Origin: an uncultured Prevotella sp.
Lineage (GTDB): Bacteria; Bacteroidota; Bacteroidia; Bacteroidales; Bacteroidaceae
Direction: 5' to 3'
DNA length: 12,267 nucleotides
Assembly: GCA_900553965.1 (NCBI GenBank)
Contig: USFX01000068.1
Location: forward strand, 1 to 12,267
The notes below the pieces were generated by a model. The model was not told where the DNA came from. It did not search any database and worked only from the letters and a program-made list of their open reading frames with translations. The translations under genes were made by a program, and so were the position numbers. Below, in pieces: positions 6,544 through 12,267 of the stretch. Every line of letters starts with the position of its first letter. Within the stretch, counting starts at the first letter, position 1.

Positions 6544-6557
6544 AAATAATTTAGAAT

Positions 6558-7208
6558 TCAAACATATTCCGTCGTGTCCTCTATCCCGGCTCCGGCCAAC
6601 GCCTCACGCCGTTCGACACACGTACCGCAACGGCCGCAATGACGCTCCCCACCTTTATAGCATGACCACGTCTCGCTGTAGTCTATGCCAAGGGCATGGC
6701 CTCGGCGGGCTATATCGGTTTTGGTTATGCCGGTATATGGAGCCTCTACGGTCACACCGTCGTAAGTTCCGGCGGCAGTCGCCGCGCTGAATGCCGCGAC
6801 AAACTCGGGACGGCAGTCGGGGTAGATGGTGTGGTCGCCGCCGTGATTGGCCATCATGACGTGCTTCAGACCGTTGCTCTCGGCAATGCCTGCGGCGATG
6901 GAGAGCATGATGCCGTTGCGGAACGGAACCACGGTCGACTTCATGTTCTCGTCGGCATAATGGCCCTCGGGAATGGCATCGGCACCGGAGAGCAGCGAGC
7001 TCTTGAAATAACGGTGCATGAAGTCGAGGTTGATGACGATGTGGCGTATGCCGAGCCGCTCGCAGTGCATACGGGCGAAGGGAATCTCCCGGGCGTTGTG
7101 GTTGCTGCCGTAGTCGAACGACAGACCGATGGCGATGCGGTCACGATATTCATAAAGCATGGTGATGCTGTCCATGCCGCCACTTACTATTATTACGGAG
7201 TCTTTCAT
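6558..7208 (-). CDS. queC: 7-cyano-7-deazaguanine synthase QueC
   Basis: 216 residues, normal for the family. QueC converts 7-carboxy-7-deazaguanine to preQ0 with ATP and ammonia, a cytoplasmic step in queuosine biosynthesis. The N-terminal PP-loop is IIVSGGMDSITML (SGGMDS at residues 9-14). VPFRNGIMLSIAAGIAE and ANHGGDHTIYPDCRPEF are typical QueC segments. The C-terminal zinc site is Cys183, Cys191, Cys194 and Cys197 (HCGRCGTC). The frame extends upstream to an ATG at 7235, but that codon overlaps the predicted -7 box (7233-7240), so the start at 7208 (MKDSV) is chosen. No queD, queE or queF is beside it. It diverges from pgk. A convergent repeat (6475-6543) lies 14 bp past the stop. Confidence 0.95.
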   Translation of the reverse strand: MKDSVIIVSGGMDSITMLYEYRDRIAIGLSFDYGSNHNAREIPFARMHCERLGIRHIVINLDFMHRYFKSSLLSGADAIPEGHYADENMKSTVVPFRNGIMLSIAAGIAESNGLKHVMMANHGGDHTIYPDCRPEFVAAFSAATAAGTYDGVTVEAPYTGITKTDIARRGHALGIDYSETWSCYKGGERHCGRCGTCVERREALAGAGIEDTTEYV

Positions 7209-7232
7209 TCTATGATATGTTTTTAGTCCGCG

Positions 7233-7264
7233 CAAAAGTAATCATTTTAACGGTAAAGGCCAAA
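7233..7264 (-). promoter_or_regulatory. queC promoter
   Basis: On the minus strand TTTG (7264-7261), 20 nt, then TACTTTTG (7240-7233) match the Bacteroidetes -33 and -7 boxes at ideal spacing. Transcription should start near 7226-7229, about 20 nt before the ATG at 7208. This excludes the longer queC start at 7235. Confidence 0.75.
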
Positions 7265-7377
7265 CAAAGCCGTCAGAATGTCCGTATATTGCAAAGTCAA
7301 TATTGCATTTTCACAACAATGCCGTAAAAAATATATAAAAACGCCACCGCTGTAAGGCCTTTATTGATTTAATTTGC

Positions 7378-7385
7378 TAACTTTG
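7378..7385 (+). promoter_or_regulatory. pgk promoter -7 box
   Basis: TAACTTTG (7378-7385), followed by C, fits TAnnTTTG; the same octamer precedes radA. No good TTTG appears 20 nt upstream; TTG at 7364-7366 is too close. The predicted leader is about 50 nt of A/T-rich sequence ahead of ATG 7441. Confidence 0.55.
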
Positions 7386-7440
7386 CGTTCGCTAAGTAAG
7401 ATGATTGTAGTATCATATAAACATTTAATATATAGCAATT

Positions 7441-8691
7441 ATGACTATCGAACAATTCAACTTTGCCGGTAAGAAGGCAATCGTGCGCGTAGACTTCAAC
7501 GTGCCTCTGGACGAGAATGGTAACGTAACTGACGACACCCGCATCCGCGGTGCGCTCCCCACACTGAAGAAAGTGCTCAACGACGGCGGCGCCCTCATCA
7601 TGATGAGCCACATGGGCAAGCCCAAAGGCAAGAAGAAGCCGGAGCTGTCACTCTCTCAGATCGTCAAGAACGTATCGGCCGCTCTCGGTGTCGAGGTTAA
7701 GTTTGCCGACGATTGCGCCAATGCCGACGAGGCTGCCGCAGCTCTGAAGCCGGGTGAGGCACTGCTGCTGGAGAACCTGCGCTACTACGCAGAGGAGGAA
7801 GGCAAGCCCGTTGGTGTTGAGAAGGGCACTCCCGAGTATGACGAGGCAAAGAAGGAGATGAAGGGTCGCCAGAAGGATTTCGCAAAGAAGCTGGCCAGCT
7901 ACGCCGACTGCTACGTGATGGACGCTTTCGGAACGGCTCACCGCAAGCACGCTTCTACAGCCGTCATCGCCGACTACTTCGACGCTGACAACAAGATGCT
8001 GGGCTATCTGATGGAGAAGGAAGTTCAGGCCGTTGACAACGTGCTGAGCAACATCAAGCGCCCGTTCACAGCCATCATGGGCGGTTCAAAGGTGTCTACG
8101 AAGATCGGTATCATCGAGAATCTGCTCGGCAAGGTTGACAACCTCATCCTCTGCGGCGGTATGACATACACATTCGCAAAGGCTCAGGGCGGCAACGTCG
8201 GCAACTCCATCTGCGAGAACGACAAGCTCGACCTGGCTCTCGACATCATCAAGAAGGCCAAGGAGAACGGTGTCAACCTCGTGCTCGGCACTGACTGCAT
8301 CGCCGGTGACGACTTCAAGAACGACTGCAACACCCAAGTTTGCCAGGCCAACGCCATCCCCGAGGGCTGGGAGGGTCTTGACGCAGGTCCCGAGACACGC
8401 AAGAAGTTCGCCGAGGCCATTGAGGGCGCAAAGACCATCCTGTGGAACGGTCCGGCCGGAGTGTTCGAGTTCGACAACTTCGCCGGTGGTTCAAAGGCCA
8501 TCGCAGAGGCCATCGCAAAGGCAACGGCAAACGGCGCGTTCTCACTCATCGGCGGCGGCGACTCTGTTGCCTGCATCAACAAGTTCGGCATGGCCGACAA
8601 AGTGAGCTACATCTCTACCGGTGGCGGCGCCCTGCTTGAGGCCATCGAGGGCAAGGTTCTGCCCGGCGTAGCAGCCATCAAGGGCGAATAA
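7441..8691 (+). CDS. pgk: Phosphoglycerate kinase
   Basis: A 416-residue protein of standard length. It transfers phosphate between 1,3-bisphosphoglycerate and ADP in glycolysis, and in the reverse direction in gluconeogenesis, in the cytoplasm. The N-terminal substrate-binding half has IVRVDFNVPLD (Arg16, Asp18, Asn20), SHMGKPKG, LLLENLRYY and FGTAHRKHAS. The nucleotide-binding half has MGGSKVSTKIGIIENLL, LCGGMTYTFAKAQGG, WNGPAGVFEFDNF (from Trp335) and the GGGDS loop at 371-375. Codon use looks strongly biased (AAG, CTC, GGC, AAC), as in highly expressed genes. The gene stands alone, with a promoter at 7378 and an intrinsic terminator at 8713-8764. Confidence 0.98.
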   Translation: MTIEQFNFAGKKAIVRVDFNVPLDENGNVTDDTRIRGALPTLKKVLNDGGALIMMSHMGKPKGKKKPELSLSQIVKNVSAALGVEVKFADDCANADEAAAALKPGEALLLENLRYYAEEEGKPVGVEKGTPEYDEAKKEMKGRQKDFAKKLASYADCYVMDAFGTAHRKHASTAVIADYFDADNKMLGYLMEKEVQAVDNVLSNIKRPFTAIMGGSKVSTKIGIIENLLGKVDNLILCGGMTYTFAKAQGGNVGNSICENDKLDLALDIIKKAKENGVNLVLGTDCIAGDDFKNDCNTQVCQANAIPEGWEGLDAGPETRKKFAEAIEGAKTILWNGPAGVFEFDNFAGGSKAIAEAIAKATANGAFSLIGGGDSVACINKFGMADKVSYISTGGGALLEAIEGKVLPGVAAIKGE

Positions 8692-8712
8692 AGAAAGACA
8701 CTTACTGACAAC

Positions 8713-8764
8713 AACAATCCGAGGGCGGCCCAATGACAACACTGAGCCGCCCTTATTGTTTCTT
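8713..8764 (+). terminator. pgk terminator
   Basis: GGGCGGC (8723-8729) pairs with GCCGCCC (8746-8752). An outer stem, AACAAT (8713-8718) with ATTGTT (8755-8760), extends it across a small internal loop. T-rich sequence (TTATTGTTTCTT) follows the GC stem. It begins 21 nt after the pgk stop. Confidence 0.7.
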
Positions 8765-8830
8765 CACGGCCCGATCCGACGGCCGCGTCCGGCCACGACA
8801 TGATTTCAACGGCGCAGAACCGGAATAGCG

Positions 8831-9005
8831 GAATGAAGCCTGTTTGAAAAGTCATCGGAACCGCATGACCAAGTAATATGAGTCATATTGAAAAGTAAAA
8901 TGAGTCATTTTACCGACCAATATGAGTCATTTTACCGACCAATATGAGTTATTTTACTTAGTAAAATAGCCTGTTTTGCAAAGTAATATAGCCTGTTTTG
9001 GTTCA
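8831..9005 (+). repeat. Array of palindromic 22-bp tandem units
   Basis: Six contiguous 22-bp units run 8874-8895, 8896-8917, 8918-8939, 8940-8961, 8962-8983 and 8984-9005. A decayed unit (8852-8873) and a 21-bp unit (8831-8851, sharing AGCCTGTTTGaAAAG with unit 5) precede them. Unit cores are dyads: AATATGA-g-TCATATT (unit 1), TAAAATGA-g-TCATTTTA (unit 2), AAAATAG-c-CTGTTTT (unit 5, one mismatch). Unit 2/3/4 linkers are TTTTACCGAC or TTTTACTTAG. A further dyad TATTTTAC-tta-GTAAAATA spans the unit 4/5 junction (8950-8968). No ORF uses the array. The rest of 8765-9079 shows no gene, and no clear promoter box for the 9080 gene. Confidence 0.85.
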
Positions 9006-9079
9006 TGACGGCGGCGGGGCGGAAGCGTGAGAGGCACGGCAGCACATCGTAAACACACTTATTTAAAACCATCATAATT

Positions 9080-9877
9080 ATGAAAAAGACATTTCTTTCA
9101 GCGTCACTCATGGCCGTCGCCATGATGGGATGCGGTTCCGGAAGCGGAACGGAGTCCGAAGGGCTGACGACAGACTCAGTCAAGTTTGAACAGAAGACAA
9201 AGGCAAGCGAGGTCAAAATCGTTGTCGACTACCCCACCGCCGGCAGTCCGGTGCTGGTCAATGCCATCGCCGAATATATGAACGAGAGTCTCGGCGGCAC
9301 CTATTACGGCGATCTGCTGAAGAGCGACTCGCTCATGGCATACTACGGAAACACCATTGACGGCAAACTGAAAGAAGAACATGGTGACGTCGACAGCGAC
9401 AGCGAAACGCCCTATTCATTCAGCATGGACATAAGAAAGATGTATGAGACAGGCCTCGCCGTGACATTCACAGCCTCAAGCTACAGCTATATGGGCGGTG
9501 CCCACGGCATGGGGTTCGACCATGGAACGACGTTCCGCAAGTCGGACGGACGGCGCTTCTGTGTTGAAATGATGTGCAACGTCAACACCGAAGAGTTCCG
9601 CGGCATGATAAAGGAAGGACTGCGGACGTACTTCAAGGAAAACGGCGAAGAGATCACGACCGACGACGAGCTGGCACAGATGCTGATGACAGAAAGCGGA
9701 TTAGACTTTCTTCCGCTGCCACAGTATGACCCGTATCTGACAAAGGAGGGCGTCAAGTTCGTCTATCAGCAATACGAGATTGCACCGTATGCAGCCGGAC
9801 AGCCCTCGTTCACCATTCCGTACGACAAGATATGGCCGTACCTGACGCAGTCGGGACGCAACATGATTGAGAAATAA
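9080..9877 (+). CDS. Lipoprotein with DUF4163/DUF3298 (RsiV-like) domains
   Basis: 265 residues. The N-terminus MKKTFLSASLMAVAMMGCGSGSG is a lipoprotein signal with the modified Cys at 18, followed by a Gly/Ser-rich linker; the lipobox (MMGC) is loose. Residues about 45-135 resemble DUF4163. The part after YSYMGGAHGM (about 136-145) resembles DUF3298, ending with the family's signature features LPLPQYDPYLTKEGVKFVYQ, then YEIAPYAAGQ and FTIPYDKIWPYL. DUF3298 also forms the extracytoplasmic part of the Bacillus anti-sigma factor RsiV, which binds lysozyme; whether this Bacteroidetes lipoprotein binds any ligand is unknown. It is anchored in the periplasm or at the outer membrane. The transporter gene begins 28 nt after its stop, so co-transcription is likely. 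The 22-bp palindromic array ends 74 bp upstream. Confidence 0.85.
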   Translation: MKKTFLSASLMAVAMMGCGSGSGTESEGLTTDSVKFEQKTKASEVKIVVDYPTAGSPVLVNAIAEYMNESLGGTYYGDLLKSDSLMAYYGNTIDGKLKEEHGDVDSDSETPYSFSMDIRKMYETGLAVTFTASSYSYMGGAHGMGFDHGTTFRKSDGRRFCVEMMCNVNTEEFRGMIKEGLRTYFKENGEEITTDDELAQMLMTESGLDFLPLPQYDPYLTKEGVKFVYQQYEIAPYAAGQPSFTIPYDKIWPYLTQSGRNMIEK

Positions 9878-9905
9878 AAATCCTAAACGCAGCCCCAAAG
9901 AACAC

Positions 9906-11738
9906 ATGACAGCGACAATCATCATCCTCGCCATAACCGTCGTCCTCTTCATCAGCGGCCGCATACGCGCAGACATCGTTGCCCTTTGCGCCCTGACGGC
10001 CATGATCCTGCTCGGCATACTCACGCCCGAGGAGGCCCTGTCCGGATTCTCATCCACGGTAGTGATTATGATGGTGGGGCTCTTCGTGGTGGGAGGAGCC
10101 ATACTCCAGACCGGTCTGGCCAAGGCGGCCAGCCAACGGATAATGAAACTGGCGGCCGTCAGCGAGACACGCATCTTCCTGCTCGTCATCATCGTGACGG
10201 CCGTGATAGGCGCCTTCATCAGCAACACGGGAACGGTGGCGCTGATGATGCCCATCGTGGTGAGCATGGCGGCACAGGCCAATATGCGCCCCGGACGTCT
10301 GCTCATGCCCTTGGCCTTCGCCAGCAGCATGGGTGGAATGTTGACGCTCATCGGTACACCGCCCAACCTCGTCATACAGGACGCCCTGACAGCGGCAGGA
10401 TATGCCCCGCTGAAATTCTTTTCGTTTCTCCCCGTGGGCCTGATATGTATCGCCGTAGGGATAGTCGTCATGCTGCCGCTCACGCGGATGTTCCTTCACA
10501 AGAAGAAAGGGAGCGCGAAAGAAAAGACGGGTAGCAACAAGACGCTCGACGAGCTGGTGGAGGAATATCAGATTAGCAACAGTCTGAGGCGCTATCAGAT
10601 CAAGGAACAGTCGGTCATAAGAAACAAGACCGTGGCGGAGCTGAACCTCCGCGGCCAATACGGACTGTCCATCATCGAGATACGCAGCGAGAGCGCGGAC
10701 CGCAGCGGACTGATACGCAACGTGCGTCAGAGTCTCGCCGGTCCGGACAGTCTGCTCTCCGCCGGCGACATCATCTATCTCACGGGCGACACGGCCGTCA
10801 TGGACAAGTTCGCCAAGAGCAACGGCCTGAAGCGGCTCGACAACAACAACATCGACTTCTATGACATCGGCATCGCCGAGATTGTGCTCATGCCGACATC
10901 CCGTCTCATCGGTACGACGATCCGCAACTCGGGTTTTCGCGAGCGCTATGACATCAACGTGCTCGGCATCAAGCGCCCGGACAAGCACATCACGGACAAT
11001 CTGCCGGAGGTGAAACTGCAGTCCGGTGACGCGCTCCTCGTGCAAGGCAAGTGGACCAACATCTCGCGGCTGGACGAGCAGGAGAGCGACTGGGTCATTC
11101 TCGGTCAGCCCGAGCAGCAGGCACAGCAGGTGACGCTCAACTATCGTGCCCCCGTGGCCGCCGTCATCATGGTGGCTATGGTGACCATGATGGTGTTCGA
11201 CTTCATCCCCATAGCTCCCGTCACGGCCGTCATGGCGGCCGGTCTGCTGATGGTGCTCAGCGGCTGTTTCCGCAACGTCGAGGCCGCATATAAGACCATC
11301 AACTGGGAGAGCATCGTCCTCATTGCGGCCATGATGCCCATGTCCGTCGCATTAGAGAAGACCGGAACGTCGGCCATGATCTCCCACTCGCTCGTGGCGT
11401 CGCTCGGCAGTGTCGGCCCCACGGTGCTCCTTGCCGGAATCTATTTCACAACCTCGCTGCTCACGATGTTCATCAGCAACACCGCCACCGCCGTCCTCAT
11501 GGCTCCGATAGCGATGTCGTCAGCCGTCGAAATCGGTGTCAGCCCCTACCCTCTCCTGTTCGCCGTGACGCTGGGAGCGAGCATGTGCTTCGCCTCTCCC
11601 TTCTCCACACCGCCCAACGCGCTCGTCATGCACGCCGGCGAATATACGTTCAGCGACTATGTCAAGGTCGGTCTACCGCTCCAGATCATCATGGGTGTGG
11701 TCATGACTTTCCTGCTGCCGCTCCTCTTCCCGTTCTAA
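9906..11738 (+). CDS. SLC13-family anion permease with two RCK_C (TrkA-C) domains
   Basis: 610 residues from ATG 9906; an upstream in-frame TTG at 9867 would overlap the lipoprotein gene and add a charged, non-hydrophobic N-terminus, so ATG is preferred. It is an inner-membrane protein with two homologous membrane halves (about 1-205 and 405-610). Each has a substrate/sodium-site motif of the DASS/SLC13 group: SNTGT at 106-110 with GTPPN at 150-154, and SNTAT at 524-528 with STPPN at 567-571. Between the halves lie two RCK_C regulatory domains, about 228-305 (KTVAELNLRGQYGLSIIEI) and 318-395 (SRLIGTTIRNSGFRERYDI), which are thought to bind ligands and gate transport. The substrate may be sulfate or another small anion such as a dicarboxylate; the sequence does not decide. 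It sits downstream of the DUF3298 lipoprotein and ends at its own terminator. Confidence 0.9.
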   Translation: MTATIIILAITVVLFISGRIRADIVALCALTAMILLGILTPEEALSGFSSTVVIMMVGLFVVGGAILQTGLAKAASQRIMKLAAVSETRIFLLVIIVTAVIGAFISNTGTVALMMPIVVSMAAQANMRPGRLLMPLAFASSMGGMLTLIGTPPNLVIQDALTAAGYAPLKFFSFLPVGLICIAVGIVVMLPLTRMFLHKKKGSAKEKTGSNKTLDELVEEYQISNSLRRYQIKEQSVIRNKTVAELNLRGQYGLSIIEIRSESADRSGLIRNVRQSLAGPDSLLSAGDIIYLTGDTAVMDKFAKSNGLKRLDNNNIDFYDIGIAEIVLMPTSRLIGTTIRNSGFRERYDINVLGIKRPDKHITDNLPEVKLQSGDALLVQGKWTNISRLDEQESDWVILGQPEQQAQQVTLNYRAPVAAVIMVAMVTMMVFDFIPIAPVTAVMAAGLLMVLSGCFRNVEAAYKTINWESIVLIAAMMPMSVALEKTGTSAMISHSLVASLGSVGPTVLLAGIYFTTSLLTMFISNTATAVLMAPIAMSSAVEIGVSPYPLLFAVTLGASMCFASPFSTPPNALVMHAGEYTFSDYVKVGLPLQIIMGVVMTFLLPLLFPF

Positions 11739-11768
11739 ACGTGACGGAGGAGACATATGACACACATA

Positions 11769-11803
11769 AAAAAACGGCCGGATATTTGTTCCGGTCGTTT
11801 TTT
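11769..11803 (+). terminator. Terminator of the lipoprotein/transporter unit
   Basis: AAAAAACGGCCGG (11769-11781) pairs with CCGGTCGTTTTTT (11791-11803) over 13 bp with one G-U pair and a 9-nt loop; the T-run forms the distal end of the stem. The A/T flanks on both sides mean it could also terminate transcription coming from the right. The promoter of the next unit overlaps it. Confidence 0.85.
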
Positions 11804-11816
11804 ATTTATACATTTG
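11785..11816 (+). promoter_or_regulatory. Promoter of the toxin-antitoxin unit, inside the upstream terminator
   Basis: TTTG (11785-11788), 20 nt, then TACATTTG (11809-11816) give ideal Bacteroidetes -33 and -7 boxes. The -33 box is in the loop of the transporter terminator and the spacer covers its right arm. Transcription should start near 11822, about 20 nt before ATG 11842. Confidence 0.75.
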
Positions 11817-11841
11817 CAGAAATCAACAAAAGAATACCGGT

Positions 11842-12093
11842 ATGACAGCAATGGAACTGAACCAGTCTCTCCTGCAGGAGATTACGTACATCAGCGACGA
11901 CGAGAACATGGTGCGCAAGGTTCTCAACTATGTCCGCAAGCTCAGACGCAAGGAAGAAGAGACGGAATATATCACAAAGGAGGAGGTTCTGGCGGGTATT
12001 GACGCGGGACTGAAAGAGATGAAATTGGCAAAGGAAGGGAAAATAGAGCTTTGTTCAGCCAGGGATTTTCTAAACGAGCTGAGAAATGAATAA
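11842..12093 (+). CDS. Probable type II antitoxin
   Basis: An 83-residue protein, mainly charged and helical (QSLLQEITYISDDENMVRKVLNYVRKL, then KEEVLAGIDAGLKEMKLAKEGKIELCSARDFLNEL). The closing 'GL.E...' and 'A.dfL.EL' pattern is common in Bacteroidetes antitoxins paired with RelE/ParE toxins. Its C-terminal half would be the flexible toxin-binding part and the N-terminal half may bind DNA (inference). The ATG at 11842 lies about 20 nt after the predicted transcription start; ATG 11851 is an alternative. Its last 8 bp overlap the start of the toxin gene, the usual translational coupling of such pairs. The small leader and neighbouring terminator may serve autoregulation. The identification rests largely on the gene partner, size and order. 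Confidence 0.75.
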   Translation: MTAMELNQSLLQEITYISDDENMVRKVLNYVRKLRRKEEETEYITKEEVLAGIDAGLKEMKLAKEGKIELCSARDFLNELRNE

Positions 12094-12267
12094 GATAATC
12101 CCATTACCTTCATTCAAGAGAGAAGCGAAACGACTGAACAAGAAGTACGCCTCTTTCGCCAATGACTATGAAAAGCTGATTAGGGAGTTGGAAGCCAACC
12201 CCACCCTCGGCACAGACCTCGGCAACGGTCTGCGCAAAATACGCATGCAGATAACGTCGAAAGGTAA
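12086..12267 (+). CDS. RelE/ParE-superfamily toxin (partial, 3' truncated)
   Basis: ATG 12086-12088 overlaps the antitoxin end by 8 bp. Sixty complete codons are present (MNKIIPLPSFKREAKRLNKK, a YASFANDYEKLIRELEANP helix, LGTDLGNGLRKIRMQITSKG) before the window ends. The pattern 'F.reaKrL.Kky.s...d...l...L..nP..Gt.lg.glrKiRm.i.SKgk' is typical of Bacteroidetes RelE/ParE-like proteins, whose full length is about 100-110 residues; the catalytic C-terminus is missing here. RelE relatives cleave mRNA at the ribosome and ParE relatives poison gyrase; the visible part cannot separate them. It is expected to be neutralised by the upstream antitoxin. Confidence 0.85.
   Translation, partial: MNKIIPLPSFKREAKRLNKKYASFANDYEKLIRELEANPTLGTDLGNGLRKIRMQITSKG

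Noticed and set aside
6363..6545. Overlapping plus- and minus-strand ORFs ending in SLCLCV-like sequence
   Set aside because: They are translations of the terminator and the 8-bp-unit inverted repeat, not genes.
7209..7235. Longer queC start (MRGLKTYHR extension)
   Set aside because: The ATG at 7235 overlaps the -7 promoter box, and the extension is not typical of QueC, which normally starts just before the PP-loop.
8831..9005. CRISPR array
   Set aside because: The repeats are contiguous 22-bp units without unique spacers, and no cas genes are nearby.
9867..9905. TTG start for the transporter
   Set aside because: It overlaps the lipoprotein gene and adds a charged 13-residue segment; ATG 9906 gives a normal start directly at the first membrane helix.
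10050..11045. 331-residue minus-strand frame rich in His and Asp inside the transporter gene
   Set aside because: Antisense shadow of a GC-rich membrane-protein gene; composition is an artefact of the opposite strand.

Overview
The window looks like a chromosomal stretch from a Bacteroidales bacterium of the Prevotella type. This is inferred from Bacteroidetes-style promoters (-7 box TAnnTTTG, in three cases with TTTG exactly 20 nt upstream), A/T-rich translation starts without clear Shine-Dalgarno sites, a moderately high GC content, and the gene families present. No species call is possible from the sequence alone.

Layout. (1) Positions 1-4069 are the end of a carbohydrate-degradation cluster, probably part of a polysaccharide utilization locus: the C-terminus of a GH2-type enzyme, a secreted protein carrying a GH43 beta-xylosidase/arabinofuranosidase module fused to a second beta-propeller, and a secreted nucleoside-hydrolase-like gene. 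The last gene is broken by a frameshift near 3481 and also carries an in-frame array of 21-bp tandem repeats. (2) 4276-5865 holds radA (DNA repair) with an inverted repeat over its promoter and two strong hairpins after it, one containing the stop codon. (3) 5918-6433 is a self-contained unit: promoter, a leader that can be folded as an H-type pseudoknot, a 60-residue Cys/Lys-rich ORF, and an intrinsic terminator. (4) 6475-6543 is an inverted repeat built from an 8-bp motif. (5) queC (minus strand) and pgk (plus strand) diverge from a 232-bp intergenic region. (6) 8692-9079 has no gene; it holds the pgk terminator and a 22-bp-period array of palindromic units. (7) 9080-11738 encodes a DUF3298-type lipoprotein followed closely by an SLC13-type transporter with RCK_C domains. 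(8) 11785-12267 is a type II toxin-antitoxin pair whose promoter lies inside the transporter terminator; the RelE/ParE-like toxin runs off the end.

How the genes work together. The sugar-cleavage genes at the left look like one transcription unit. radA, queC and pgk are stand-alone housekeeping genes with their own promoters. The lipoprotein and transporter are probably co-transcribed, and the toxin-antitoxin genes overlap by 8 bp.

The parts not explained by ordinary annotation are the structured leader with the Cys-rich ORF, the 22-bp palindromic array in which both arms of a unit change together, and the 21-bp minisatellite inside the nucleoside-hydrolase gene. These are the best candidates for something undescribed; none is proven here.
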